From the NCBI RefSeq assembly GCF_002234675.1, contig NC_019860.2:17042536-17106535 (forward strand): a DNA stretch of 64,000 nucleotides. Direction: 5' to 3'. A program made the position numbers and the translations under genes. The notes below the pieces were generated by a model. The model saw nothing but the letters and a program-made list of their open reading frames with translations, was not told where the DNA came from and did not search any database. How positions within the stretch are numbered: the stretch's first letter is position 1; every line of letters starts with the position of its first letter. The stretch is from Oryzias latipes. Taxonomy: Eukaryota > Chordata > Actinopteri > Beloniformes > Adrianichthyidae. Of this stretch, positions 22,871 to 36,164 are shown piece after piece.

Positions 22871-23607
22871 GGAACATAGCAACCATGAGGATAAGATAAT
22901 GCAACTCATCGAAATGTGGTTGGATGATTGCTGGCTCATTTAAACAACTTTAAAGGTGACATATATTACTTCTCACACTGTTTCCCCAACAATCCATAAA
23001 CACTTATCAAGGAGCGTACCTTTCCCCGTCTCCTTAGCAACCGCCTTGCAGCATGCAGCATGTACCTGAAGAATTAGGGTCTAAAAGGGAGTCTGATGGT
23101 TTAGACCAGCTGTCCTCGATTGGCCGTGATTCATGTCAAGCACGGTGCTTGGAGTGGTGATGGTCTAGGTTACAAACTGATCAACGATTCTTCAAACAAT
23201 AAATTGTCGATGGACAATGAAACAAATTGAGGGGGGAGATCAGGAACTGGTTCATTTTCTAATTTGAAAGAATCCAAGTCCTTTATTTTTTGGATGCCGT
23301 TACCTTAGAACTAAGACAGATTTGCTTTTCTCTTTCACAAAGGACCGATGCAGAAAACATATCATTTTCTTTTTCGCAAAATCAGTGCGGGCACATCTGA
23401 CCCCTGGAGCCAAAACCACATGAGGCGACCACGAGAGCAGAAGTTTTGACTGTTTGGTTCCGCTGTTGTTTTTGGCTCGGCGACAGAAAGGACAGGCTGC
23501 TAAATAAAGCCCGCCAGAGAATTTCTCAGTCCTGCGCGACTGCAGAAGGTTCCTTAAATACAGTTTACTGCTTTGAAGCATGTGAGCACTATTACTGGAT
23601 TCCCTGT

Positions 23608-23630
23608 CCCCCCCCCCCCCCCCCCCCCCC
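23608..23630. repeat. Poly-C run (23 nt)
   Basis: Uninterrupted run of 23 C. Such a tract is hypermutable, often a sequencing or assembly weak point, and its true length is uncertain. Confidence 0.9.
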
Positions 23631-23934
23631 TTTTGGATCCATTCACACAGAGGATGGAATTTATCTGCAGATGAAATGATCCCGCTTTGTCAGCATCAGA
23701 TGATTTGCAGCTCTGGTTTGTCTGTAAACTGTGACATTCAGTCTCGTTGGAAACCTTTGAAGATCAGAAAACATCTGTTAACCTAAAGCAGTTACAAAAA
23801 TGAAAGCAGGTTAACCTAATAAGGAGCAGAAAAGTGAATTTTGCCAATGCGAACAGACTCTCTCTGAAGAAACCGATGCTAAAATGTTTTTCAAAGGAAG
23901 TTTTATGTGATATAAATGTGTGTGTATTTATTGT

Positions 23935-24285
23935 TACCCACAACTGCTCTGCTTACACGCTCTCCCGCTAGCTCACAGCCCCTCACACCCCCAGCCCAAC
24001 ATTAGCTGTGCCACAAAAATGGCAACCAGTGCTGGGGCGATCAAGCCGTGCAGTTTTGAGCCAGAGACCAGCTCAGGCGAGGAAAGCAAAGACGCCCTGT
24101 GTATTTCCTCCGTCAGAAATACGTTTTTTTCCAAACAGCGTTTTTTTCCGTCTGCTACTGACTTACAAGTAAATAAAGAATACTTAGAAACGCAATTTTC
24201 ATCTTAACTTTCTTAATGTCCTCCATAATCATAAAAATCCCACAAGAACACAATTTTCTTTGAAGCGGGTTTTTAATGTCTAAAA
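23935..24285. mobile_element. Family A repeat, copy 3
   Basis: Landmarks present: CTAGCTCACAGCCCCTCACA, CGTCTGCTACTGACTTACA, CATAATCATAAAAATCCCAC and GAAGCGGGTTTTTAA. Same orientation as the copy at 32270. Confidence 0.7.
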
Positions 24286-24787
24286 GTCATGTGACGTTAC
24301 ACAAGATCCTTCCAGTTGTTTCTGAGTTCAGTCACCTTTTTTCTTTTTTAAAATAAATATTATCCAGAGTTATTTGTATGTGATGGAACAACCCTCTAAG
24401 ATGTTCCTGAAAAAGTTTCTGAACGGCACAAATGAAGGTTTCAGGAGCTGATGGGAAATCGCTTCCATTTGGAGCCTCCGGTGGTCGTTGGTGAAACTGC
24501 AACACTTCCTGGTTTGCGTGCCATTGGGGAACAGAAGGTAGGTTTGTTATCAAACGGGGATGGGAGTGGTGTAGGTGGATGCACCAGGTGAGAGAAGAAG
24601 TCTTTTACAGTAAAGTTATAGGTATTCGGGCAACGCAGACCCCTGCACACCAAGGAGAAAAAACATGTTTTCTTCTTGATAATCATGAATCAGCTGCCCC
24701 AGGGCAGTGGGGTAAACAGGATGGTGGGAGTCTTTTTGGATCCTCCACAACTGGAGTTTCAGGACTCAAACTGTTTTTTGGTCCAGA

Positions 24788-24870
24788 TGGTTCTTCTATA
24801 GCAGTGTTTTTCAACCAGTGTGCTGTGGGAAATTGCCCTCATTAACTGATCTAAAAACATTTTCCATCTC
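24788..24870 (+). mobile_element. hAT-Charlie-like end fragment
   Basis: CAGTGTTTTTCAACCAGTGT followed by GCTGTGGGAAATTG matches the well-known start of a vertebrate hAT-type MITE. The far end was not found, so only this end is claimed. Confidence 0.4.
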
Positions 24871-25409
24871 CAGGATATCAGCTCTGTGTTCATCCAAACA
24901 GGCCCTAATAAAACAGTTAAGAATATGAAAGAAAGTAAAATACTTTTTTCTTTGCGTTTATTTGATTCTATTAAAGACATTTTCATAAGAATGACGGTAC
25001 AGCGATTTAGCTGCAGCTATAACTGTTCACTGAAAAATCCTGCCCCTTCAACTGTCTCCACCAATCTTTCTTGGAGGCTTAATCACACGTCATCAGTCTG
25101 ACCAATCAGAAGTGGTTAAATTCTTCACTTCCTTGTTCTGATTCTGCTCATAAAGTCTCTCAGTTCCAACAAAAGTACCAGCTAAAGCTCCTCTATACTT
25201 TACAATGTGTTTTAAGTTTCTTTTGTTTTATTATTCTGTGTTTTAACTTTTTTTTACTTATATAGTACTTTTTAGTATTTCAAAGTTTTTTTTTACATGA
25301 CAGTATTTTGAAGTTTTCTTTTTACTTTAGTATTTTTAAGATATTATTAAACCTTACATAGTATTTCGAAGTTTTCTTTTTCCTTTACATATTTTTTATA
25401 GTTTTAGGG

Positions 25410-25441
25410 GTGTGTGTGTATTTGTGTGTGTGTGTGTGTGA
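25410..25441. repeat. (TG)n microsatellite
   Basis: A short, slightly interrupted TG run in AT-rich sequence. Nothing functional is implied. Confidence 0.8.
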
Positions 25442-26499
25442 ATTGTTTTGTTTTAAGAAACAGATTTATTTGATTTAGGAAAACTGGAAAGTTTTATCTG
25501 ACTTATTTGACCAAAAGTTCGATTGTTACATCAGATATTTTTATGTATATTTTATTTTCAATTTACCGAATCTTTTTGAGCAAAATAGTTATTTTCAGAC
25601 ACAACAATAGCGGTTACCAGAGTAACCGACCTGTACAGACGTGTTCATATTTTCCAGACTTTTTCAAGAACCTGTGGAAAATTCTACTCGTTCCCGTGGC
25701 AGATTTCTTTCTCTCATAAGAAAAGACGTCTTGTTTCTATATTTTCAAACTTGTTTTTGAGAAGAACTCAAAGTTGGGGTACGCTTTGAACAAAAGTTGT
25801 ACTGTGGACTCTGCACAAAATGACAACAGTGTTAATAATCAAATGTATTACACTTTTTAGAAGTTTGCGTCATTTTAAATCTTTTCCTTCCTATTCTTTC
25901 TCACTTACTGCTCTATTTTATGTTCAAATGGTCGATTTTCAGACTGAAAGTGCTCCAAATGCTGTGGACACGCATCTCCTGTACTGTAAACTAAAGCCGA
26001 ATTTGTGGAACGAAGTGCAGATTACAAGACTGAGGGTCTTACTGAGCTGCTCTTTTGGCAACCTCGCCCACCCTGAGCCCTCACTGAGCCCCCCCTGCCC
26101 CGCCCGATCGCTGCTGTGGCTGCGACTCCAGAGGGGATTGGAAATCGCTGGCCCCATTATTTCTCCCTGAATCAGCCTAAGGAGGGTCTCAGCCGGGCTC
26201 AGTGAACTCGGTGGTGCAGCAGCAGGGAGGAGCTGTGACCCACATACAGCAGCCAGCTCTGGCTCCTTTACAGAGGGGATGACGAAGGCCCACTGCACTG
26301 CTGATCCCGTCGCCAAACTTAACACACTGACATATTTTTTTCCCAAACACTGGTAAAAAATGTAGATTTGTTCACTCTGGGGCGTTAAAACACAGCATGG
26401 TCGTCTACTGGATGAGAACTTCTTGGCTATTTTCATTGATTGTTGAGTCCTACCTGATTATTAACTGATTATTAAAAAAAACAAAGTATGGCTCAGCTG

Positions 26500-26640
26500 C
26501 GCAATTACTGTCGTTTTTGGACTATAAGTCGCTTCATGGTATAAGTCCCAAATTCAAAAAATCATATATAAGTCGCACTTTTGGGTCAAATTTATTTCAC
26601 AAAGTACGGAAACAACAATAGACCTTCTTTTGAAAAAAGA
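26500..26640. mobile_element. MITE fragment ('GGACTATAAGTCGC' class)
   Basis: The start TACTGTCGTTTTTGGACTAT, followed by repeated TATAAGTCGC and TATAAGTCCC, is typical of a widespread vertebrate MITE group. Related in its end motif to the insert at 13433. Confidence 0.45.
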
Positions 26641-26734
26641 CTGGTCAAAGCATTGGAATAGATAACAATAATAGACAAAATATATGCATGCTTCACTACA
26701 AACACACTGGGCATGACAGGATGCCCTCCATATG

Positions 26735-27300
26735 TCACTACCAGATCCAAACCCCTTATTCGTTTAAAGTTCGACCTGGTTTAACCTTCAGCGCGCATTC
26801 AATGGCCCCAAAACTGTCTTAAAGTGCATATATAAACGTGAATGTGAGAGTTTTGAGTGTCCGAAATGGACATTGTTTCGTGTTTACATTGACTTGTCAT
26901 TGGAAGTGGTCACTTAAATGCACAAATCTTGTGGGTGTGAACGCAGCACGTCTAAAACACTCATGCTACATTCACACCAGCCTCAGTAACGTGTATTCAA
27001 GTGACCACTTTTAAAAGGAATAGTCTATATAAATGTGCGTATTTGCGTGCTTCGGGCGTCCGCGTTAAAGACTATCGCATTCACGCGTTTTTAAGTGCAT
27101 TCTCGTGTTTTACGAGCGAAACCTGCAATTAGTCGCTTTGCGTAGGTCTCGTTAACCGTCTTAAAAATGTGCATAGCCACACGTGAGTTGGAAAGTTTTG
27201 ACCACTGAAATTCAAAACACCCATTAATGCAATTTTTACATAGACTTTTCATTCGAAGCATAACACAGTGATGCACATTGACCTTCATAAAACATACGAG
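26735..27300. mobile_element. Family B repeat, copy 2
   Basis: Contains CACTACCAGATC, GACCTGGTTTTAACCTTC-type sequence, a CATTCAATGG block and GTGTGAACGCAGC. These are shared with 33570-33935, 35330-35735 and 50215-50580. The right boundary is vague. Confidence 0.55.
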
Positions 27301-27609
27301 GAATCTAACATATTAACATACGAACAATTATTAATATAACCATAGCGTAAAGAACGTGCTAACAAGTCACTGGTTGGCTGATGAATTTGATTGACATATT
27401 CTTTAGCCAATGATGACATTTGTTTACCTGGCACGTTAGAAGAGTCTCAATATTCACCACACGCATTTCTATCACAAATACAGAGACATTCACAAATGAG
27501 AGGCGATTGGTAAATGCACATTCTGTCATTCGTATGTGTTTACGTCACATAAAATTATGTTTCTGAAACAGTTTGTGTGCATTTCTGATTGTTGAGATTA
27601 AATGAACTC

Positions 27610-27745
27610 CATAGAGAGTGGTTCCTGGTCCTGGGCCAGGGTCTGCTTGGGTGTTTTCAGACTGAAAATTTGTACCGGATTATTGGAGGAAACGAACTCT
27701 GGTTCACTTTAGGGGAACAAATGGGTCCAGTCTGAATACGCCCTT
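27610..27745. mobile_element. Family C repeat, copy 2 (inverted)
   Basis: Reverse-complement match in blocks to 22660-22870 (for example GGATTATTGGAGGAAACGAA against its counterpart). Non-coding. Confidence 0.4.
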
Positions 27746-29159
27746 AGATATACGACACTGCAGGAGAACTAAAACCAATAGTTATCAGTTATCTTTTCTT
27801 ATTTTCCTTAACGTCTGTTTCTCAGAAAAAATCAATAAATGGTCTCTTTGGAAAATCCCTGAAAAGCGGCCAGCAGTCTCTGAAGATCTCCAGATAAATC
27901 AACACACATGTTTGTCTGGACGGGAGAAAATGGTCTCATCTTGTGAGAGAAAGGGGAGAGCTCTGCTCTCGGTTGCCTGGTGCGTCCCGGTCTGAGGTGG
28001 CCGGACTCCACGTGCTCGGACGGCATGTGGAGACCGGGTCCTGCCCACCCCCCCTTTTTTTCAGGCGCTCCTGCTGGTGTTTACTATGCCGGCAGCAGAG
28101 TGGGAGACTCCCCAGCCTGCCGGTCCACATGCTGCCTTATCAGCCCGACAGCCTAACAGCTTGTCAACATGTTTTGCAGAGGAGACTCTCACGAAAGAAA
28201 TAGTGATGTAAAAGGCCAAACACGCATCCCCGCTTTTTACTGCATGAAGCAACATGATTTACAAGTCTGTTGTGGTGAAGAAAAGAAAAGGGAAATATTC
28301 TAAAAAGTACATTCAGTTTCCTGGTAGGAATCTTCACACGTACAAAAGAAAACCAATAATTAGTTATGAGAATAAAATCCCAGCGGGGAAATATTCTTAA
28401 GCATTTTTTTTCCTTCTTTTTTATGTATTTCATCACCAGCTCCTGACTAGTTTTACTCTAACCAGCTTGCCAAAAGGCTATAAGCCAGTAAACCAGAGGT
28501 CAGTTTGTCCTGATAGACTGCAGACGGGTCCCAGTCTGTGACCCCGTCTCGCCTGCAGGCTGCTTTTCTCTCATGTTGCTCTGTTTGTTCCAACAATATG
28601 ACCGTTGCCCCACAGCAAATGGAGCCACCTTTTATCATTTTTTTTTATCTCAACAAGTTTAGCTATAGTTTTCTGGGAAATTGACAAATTCAAGTCGAAC
28701 CAAGTGACAATTGACGCTAATCGTAACAACGCCTTTACGTGAAATTTCCACAGATGTTTCACAAATGAACCACGTTAAAACCACTTAAGTACGAATAAAC
28801 CACGCAAAGAACACGTAAATCAACGTAGAGCATGAAACGTGTGTGATTATTGAGCTTTTTATATAAAATTCAATAATGATTTTTGTGTCAGTTACATAAT
28901 TTTACGTGATTTGTGGGCTGTCTAAAAATGTTAAAAATCTAATCTAAAAATGTAAAAAAAATAAACCTGACATTTTCCTCTGAAATGGTTCGATCACACA
29001 AATGGTTATTTTAGAAAATCCTAATAAATGCCAATAATAACAATGATTTGGATACATCAACAATCTCTGGGGTTTCCTTTTGTTATTTTTTTGGATCTGC
29101 TCATTTTCTCCTCTTTTATTTTAGCAACACTTTGTTGATATTTTTTTTTTTGCTCAAAG

Positions 29160-29275
29160 TCCTGCAGGCTTTGGACTGGATTGATTGTCAGTAATCAGTC
29201 AATGGCTAATATGCAAATGAACACTTTGGTATTTCAAGTGTCTTCAGTCGACTGATTTGCATGTGAAACGTTTTT
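29160..29275. promoter_or_regulatory. Inverted octamer pair, candidate enhancer
   Basis: Perfect octamer ATGCAAAT at 29211-29218 and its inverse ATTTGCAT at 29255-29262, 36 bp apart. A nearly palindromic ATTGATTGTCAGTAATCAGT block lies just before. Octamers bind POU/OCT factors. The stretch is not part of any repeat family I recognised. Confidence 0.3.
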
Positions 29276-29467
29276 GCACTCTGACAAGCAGAGCCGGTTC
29301 ACTTCTTACGGCATTTGAAGCTCCGGGCTTGAAGGTTGATGCGACGTAACACTTGCATAGTTGTGCTAGATTGGTCAAAAAGACGCACAGCAAATTATTT
29401 AGCTACTTAAAATTGATTAAAAAAATGTTTTACACTAAAAACACTTTAATTGCTAGTAAAACGTAAC

Positions 29468-29830
29468 TTAAAGACCCACTTCAATAAAAAGGGTGTTTTG
29501 GGGGTTTTCAACATGTTTTTCGTGGCATTTTTCTGACGATGGAGGACAAAATTGAGCTCAGAACAGAATTTCTGGGAATTTTTTTTGTTGGAATCGCGAA
29601 TCCGGAAAAAATGCAGTTGGAAAAAGATCGTTACAGAGAGCTCTCAGCAACGGGGAGGGAAAGTGGGGCGGGGTTGCTCAGTGCCAACAGTCCAGTCCAC
29701 ATCTCAGAGGCAAATTTCTACTAATTTATTGCCGCGCTGCAGAAACTATGTCCTAAAATACAACACGTGTTTGGATTTGGCAAAAAACAGCATAATCCTA
29801 ATTTAAACATTACTTTTACAATAGATTAAA
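29468..29830. mobile_element. Family A repeat, copy 4
   Basis: It begins TTAAAGACCCACTTC, then CAACATGTTTTTCGTGGCAT, GGAGGACAAAATTGAGCTCA, GGGCGGGGTTGCTC and GCAGAAACTATGTCC, ending in AAACAGCATAATCCTAAT. One of the best-preserved copies in this orientation. Confidence 0.7.
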
Positions 29831-30509
29831 AATATATATCATCAATTTTTCAACCAGTGAGTATTTCAGCTACTGCAGGATAAGAGCTCACCCTGCAATT
29901 TGCAGCAATGTTTGTTTAAGTGTTCTGACTTTTGACCACATTTACTCATCTCTTGGCTGGAATGACAACGCATCAAAATGTCTGCAAAGTTGCTTCACTG
30001 GCGGGTCCTAAAAAGGTCAAGCTCGTCCGACCTCATCCCATCTAATCCGATATGCATCAGAAAGAGCAGGCTTTAGGTTCTGTTGTCTGCAATTAGACGA
30101 ATCTTTTTAAATTCACAGAAAACAGCAGTCAGTTAACATCCATTGCACACTGTTTAGCCTCTCACCCTTAATCCACGTGTGTTAGGCAACATGGACATCC
30201 GAGGTTTAAACGCCGCATTCCCTGTCACAATCAAAAGGCTGGCACGCCAGGCCAGATTAGGAGTTACGGTAGACTTTGGTGCTCACATCCAGCCACCCGC
30301 ATACATTCTGCAGGATTATCCATGTTTCCAGCTGGGTTTTTTCTTTTTTTTTTGACCTTTGCTGCCACAGCAAACTAAATGACGCAGCATAAAAATCTCG
30401 AAATACTTTTTTTTTCTCTTTCTACATTATTGTTTGAATCTCAGCGTGTCCAAATACTGATAGCACCTCAAAACAACCCTCAATTTTCTGCTGCACTCAG
30501 CACGCCAAC

Positions 30510-30660
30510 ACGCTTGTGCAACCTCTGGTGTTGACATTAGCGGGTCCTCTTAAGAGGGGGAGGACACTGTTTCTAAGTGGATTTAATGATGCTAATGAGG
30601 CATTAGATTAAGCCTTTGAGCAGAATGTGGCGCCTTCACAGTTAAGGTGTCCCGCAGATT
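30510..30660. promoter_or_regulatory. Homeodomain-rich candidate conserved element
   Basis: Non-repetitive stretch with ATTTAATGATGCTAATGAGG followed by CATTAGATTAAGC, four TAAT/ATTA cores in about 35 bp (30580-30612). This composition is typical of vertebrate developmental enhancers. Conservation was not tested. Confidence 0.3.
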
Positions 30661-32269
30661 ACAAACTCAGGATTTGGCAGAGTCAAACAAAAGCCCCCAA
30701 AAATGTAACATTTTGTGACATCACAGGTGCGCCTCTCCTTTTTTCCCCCCTTGAAGCTGCAGGATCACTTTAACGGTTTTAGGACTCACTGATCTAATGG
30801 CGGGAATCTTCGCCACTCCCGACCTCCGCCCCGCAGCTTGTTTACCTGCCGAGGGGAATGTTGCGTGACGCAAGGCTTAATCTGTCTGAAAACACACCTC
30901 CCTTTTACCTGGGCCACTGCTGACTCACACACAAACACTGTAATGACACGACCAAACTCGGCTCAAACAAGGAACCATAACCCCAAAGTGGGTCGACTTT
31001 TACAAACACTTCGCTCCGCCTGGAATATTCCGATGTGCACTTTATCACCACTGACGGGGCTGTTAAAGCTGCACCACAAACAGGCAGGCTGGACGGACAC
31101 ACAGTGGAAACAAGCACAATCTCACTGTGTTGCCTTGATAGTTTGCGTGTTCCATGGCAATGTACCCTGTTGTTTGCTAAATACACACGGCTGACGTCTC
31201 TGTTGTGTACTTGTGGCTCTGCGCTGTTGCATCGTCTGTGCAAGTCCAAGACAAAGGTCAGAAACATCGCCATAATTACAACAAAATACAACAAATGTTA
31301 AAAAATGCATGCGTGTGGGTGCAAATAAGCCTAACTACAATGTCTGGACTAAACATGAGAAGTGGACCGAATGAGTGGGACTTCCTCTGTTTAATATTCC
31401 GGCTCAACCGAAATAAAGTCAATTCAGTTGCCTTTTTTTTTTTTTGCAACAAGGACACACGCCTTTAGTAAGTACTGATTGGTCCGTGTCAGTCCGACTC
31501 ATCAATTTTATGGCTCTCTAACCAATCAGGAGTAAGCTTGTTGGAAGGCCACACCCCTACCACTTGAAGCAGGCTCGAATGTTTGATATGAGACCACATC
31601 CTTGTATCCAGGCATCTGATTGGACAGTATTATAACATGAAAAAAACACGGTTACGGCGTTTTAAGCCCAAATTGTTTCTGCTAAGCGGCTGTGGTTCAT
31701 TGATGCCGTGTCACACAGCAATCCATGTATATTTTGCGCATGTTGCACGGATGAAAATTGGTTTTTGAGAATGTGCGTGAGAAAAGTTGAGGTCTATACG
31801 TGGAATTTTTATACATGTTTAGTCTACAAAGTATGAATGCACCCTGCAAAGAAACGTGTTTATATGCAATTCAGTAGGGATACATGCATCAATTACGTAA
31901 TTTTAACGTGATATGTGAGCCGTGTACGTGATATTATAGTTATACATCGGTGGTACATGTGTGAAAACTCTGTTAGACATGCATGGAACGGTCCCAGAAA
32001 GCCACAAATTTACGCATGCATCTCTGCAAATATCATGCACATTTGCGTAAGATTTACGTAACAATTGCGCATAAATTGCGTAGAATACACATAAACTGCA
32101 TAATTCTCATCAACAAAAATTTTTTAACAGCTCAAAAATACGAATTGACGTGAAGACCCGTCGGCTAAAACCCTAGACGGGCATCTGCGCACATCGACGA
32201 ACGCAAGAAGCACTTATGAATTATGAATATCTCGTGTACGTAGTGGCTGCGTGACACAAAATTAGAAAT

Positions 32270-32620
32270 TCGCCTCTGAGTTGTGGGCGGGATCACTGTT
32301 GTAGAGCAACCCAGCCCTTCCTTCCATTCCCCGTTGCTGCGAGCTCTCTGTTTACACTAACTACTGCTAGCTTACAGCCCCTCACACCTCCAACCTAACA
32401 TCTTCAGACCCTTTACTGTCTTTTATTATTATTATTATTTTACAAACTGCATTTTTTCGTCTGCTCCTGATTCACATTGATGTGAATAAATAAAATACTC
32501 AGAAATGCAGTTTTAAGCTTAATTTTCTTTATGCATCTCCTCCATCATGAGAATAATGCCACAAGAACTTGTTAAACACCCCAAAAACAGAATTTTCTTC
32601 GAAGCGGGCCTTTAAAAAAG
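32270..32620. mobile_element. Family A repeat, copy 5
   Basis: Well-preserved copy: CGCCTCTGAGTTGTGGGCGG, GAGCTCTCTGTTTACAC, CTAGCTTACAGCCCCTCACA, GTCTGCTCCTGATTCACATT, GCCACAAGAACTTGTTAAAC, ending GAAGCGGGCCTTTAA (the TTAAAGGCCCGCTTC terminus inverted). An (ATT)n run is inside. Confidence 0.75.
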
Positions 32621-33569
32621 ATGGTGTAGGAGCAAGAATGATTGTTCTGACAAATAGAATGACTGAGTAATAGCTGTTTATGTCTCTATAGAAGTCTTTG
32701 TGATTTTGGCTTCTTGTGAGAGTGTAGAACCAACATTTTCCACAACACGACCACCTCCTGCGCGGACCTTTAGCAGGGAGTTCTTCTGCGAGAGTTTGAA
32801 CCCAATCCTATTAGTGCAAACGAGTTAGTGCAGATAGGGACCTTCAGAGGCAACAACAGCACCCGCTGAGCTGCAGAAACACAAGTTTGCGTGCTCGGAG
32901 GCCGGGTAAATCGTCCGCGCTCCATGCCAGCCACAGGGCTAAAGCTTTACACAACATGGCAGAGGCAGACACACACACACTCACACACACTCAAAAGGGG
33001 CTTAACCAAGAGCAGCGGCACGCGAACGCTGGGCCCCTAACCCTACGAGACGCAGTCTCTGCTGCTCTGGGACCCAGCAACTGTCAACAGCAGGTGCACC
33101 AAAAAAAAAGAAAAAAAAAGGGAAGACTAAACACCAGCGTGGCCTAGATGATGGCGTCTACAGAAAACAAGAGGGTGGTTATCGCCGTACGATGGCGGGT
33201 GTGCTGTAAACACCGTCTGACCCGTTGTTGACGTGGTTCTTCAGGGCAGGAGGGACTGCAGGTGGCGAGCGGGCAGAGGACTTCCAAGGCGGCCTTCCTT
33301 TGTTTTTTATGTCGTTTCCCAGAAAACAGCGGTTGTGTTTGGTCTGAACCAGGACAAGGACCGCTTTGAGCTGAGCATGGTCGGACGTCGTTTCATTCTG
33401 CACCTGCAGATCATCGGGTTCAAACCGATTCCTGCAGAGACTTTCCATGAAGGTCGGGTTGGCTTTATCAAACACACTGCATTTACTTCATAAAAACTGT
33501 CGTTGAATTATGCGAAGTACGCACCTGACAGGAAGGTGCTGAATGCGTGTTCAAGAACCCAACACCAGC

Positions 33570-33935
33570 GCATGTAAGGTACTCACAGGTCGTACAAAAT
33601 GTCAAAGCGGTGCAAATCTTTTTCCTTCACAGCCTTATTCCGATGGAAAGTACTCCAGTGTTTTCAAAAAAATGCCATTCTTACGGTACTACCAAATCGG
33701 AGTCCCTAAATTGTCAAAGCTCAACTGGTTTAACTTTCAACGTGCGTTCAGTGGTTTCGCATTTTGTAGGAAAAACCTGAACGGTCTTAAAAACGTACGT
33801 AGCTATGAGTTTTGAGCACACATTTCCACAACTTTTCATGGACTTTTCACTGGAAACGGTCACTTCAACCCACGTTTCTGAACCCATTGTGAATGTTGCA
33901 TTGCAGCCAAAAATCCCACCTTTTTTTGCTGCATT
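33570..33935. mobile_element. Family B repeat, copy 3
   Basis: GTCAAAGCGGTGCAAATC, TTCACAGCCTTATTCCGAT, CTACCAAATCGGAGTCCCTA, CAACTGGTTTAAC and a GGTCACTTCAACC block match 50215-50580 in order. Non-coding. Confidence 0.6.
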
Positions 33936-35329
33936 CAACCAAGTACAGAATGCTGGCGTTCCTCAAATGGCCACTAGAGGCAGATTTTTTATCATTACAT
34001 TTTGCAGAAGTAAAAGTCGGGCATGCTTAGGGGTGTGTTTTTTGATTAACAGGAAGGTGAACTCAACAAAACGGGCTTTCCTTTGTCCTGCCCATTTGCC
34101 AGATCTTTTTTTGTTTGTTGTGGGCGGAGTAAACTCTGGCCCCTCCCACTTTGGGCTTCATTTCCACTTTTCAGAATACTTTTTTATACTATTTTTTTTG
34201 GAATATATCACATTAAAGGTCAGTTTTTATGCAAAAGTGATGGAAAATAGTCAGTGTTTCTGCAAAAAACTAATTAAAAAAGGAGATTTTCCATTCAATA
34301 AATAGCAGGTTTTTTAATTTTGAATTTGTCAAAGCAAAATAAGTAAGTAAATAGAAAATATGCTGCTAAATAATCACCAAATTAAAAGAAATAAAAGCTA
34401 TAACGTATTAAAAATGGTTCTCATTGAACTTGATAAATTTTTTTATAATCGTAAGTGTTTCCGTGTTTCTGCCAGGATAACGGCGGACCCTGCCGCACAT
34501 CCGGCGTTTGTGTTTGTTTACAAATGACCAGACTGTCGGCTCCATTGGCTCATTGATTTCCAGCCGCTGCCAAGTGACTCAGATTGCAGACAAACACACA
34601 CACAGAGCGAGCGCTGTGCGTCTGTCGGAGGAAAACACAAACATGTTATTCACGCCGACCAATAAACACCATCAAATATTTGATCTATTGATTGTTCCAG
34701 TCTGAAAATTGAACCCCCGGGTACAGAAATCACTGTGTTCCTGCTGCCAAAGAGCGACAGGGGGTGAAAATAATCTATAGTAAAATCAAAAAGAAGTTAT
34801 TAAAAAATCCCTGCTTTCCCTTACTCTGCAGTCTTAATATTTGGATCCTTATGTAAGACGATGTTTTTTGTGCAGCTTCATATCTCAGAAGAAGGCTGGT
34901 GATAGCAGATTGCGCAAGATGCTGAAGGTCAGCATGGAGGCGGTTTTTATCGCACTCAAACTGGTCAAAGAGTTCAGAGAAAATGCTCGGATGTTGATAA
35001 TTACAGCAGCTGCAGTGCTCGAAAGGCAACCAAGCTGCTGTACTTTGATGCTACCGTACCGTGCACCAAATTGATGACTAGATTGTACCTCGTATGCATT
35101 CAGTGGAGGTTGAACTTTGGTTCAGCTGTTCAAGCCTGCTTTCTGATAGCTGGTGTCGAGGTGTGAAACGCCAATGGACCCCAGAAACGCTCAGGAATGC
35201 TGCAACACAGTTTTAAAAAGAGCTGCAGAAAGAATAAAAAGGGGATTTCTGGTTCTATTCTTTGAATCAATGAGGTCTTCGATCTTTTCAAGCGTCCTAG
35301 ACAGGAAGTTCTAACAGAAAAACCCTACA

Positions 35330-35735
35330 ATGGCGTTCACACCGGCCTCGACAACCCGCGCTCAAGCAACCACTTCCAATGAAAAGTCTATGCCGATGCG
35401 CACACAGGTGCGTTTCCTTTCGCGTTCACGCACAATTTTACGATCGTTTTCAAGCTCCCACACAAAATGCCTCATGAAAGTTTAACCAGGTTATACTTAG
35501 ACCAGTCGGGGACTTGGATTTGGTATTAACGCATGGATGGCGTCCGTTTCAATTGACAATTGAGGATCAACCGTTTGAAAACTGATCTTGAAGGAGAAAT
35601 TGATAATTGTGGTTTGGGCAAGTCTTTCACGTATCAGAATAGAGCCGTGACGGGAAAAGCCTGGAGCTTATTGAGTCACGCAAAGCCTCTTCCAACTGTA
35701 GGTGGAGGACATACTCTGGTAAAAAGTAGCAAAAA
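35330..35735. mobile_element. Family B repeat, copy 4 (inverted)
   Basis: It starts GGCGTTCACACCGGCCTCG, the inverse of the ...GTGTGAACGC end of other copies. It then shows CCAATGAAAAGTC, GGGGACTTGGATTTGGT, GCATGGATGGCG and ends near AACTGTAGGTGGAGGAC. Likely close to full length, about 400 bp. Confidence 0.6.
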
Positions 35736-36164
35736 GTTTCAACATCCCAAAATAATCCTCAACTCCTGGAAAAGATCAATAGATCCAAAAGATCTGTGGC
35801 AGCCGGGTGACCCTAGGGTTTCCTGTAGGTAGGATCTTGACTTCTGACTGAAGTCTGTTCCTATTATTTCTCCCAGTGTAGCTGCATAACGTACAGCAAA
35901 AAGCAGCACAGCTGAAGTTTATTAAGTACACAAGAGTACAAATATAGCAAGTGTACTATGGACCATGTACATGAAGTTTAGGACTAAGTTGGAACATTTC
36001 AAGTCTACAATATCTGGAAAGTATATGAATAGTAAGCTCCAAGTATACTGCCTTGGAATAACTATAGTTGTACATTTAAGTAGACTAATTTTTGCTATGG
36101 GAATTTTATTTTGGATGTTTTCTCTTATGCAAGTTCTTTCAATTTTTGAAGTCCCTCTCCGATC

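Noticed and set aside
33140..33500. Possible exon around 33233-33493
   Set aside because: Open on both strands but with no splice-consistent conserved peptide; the neighbouring sequence is family B repeat.
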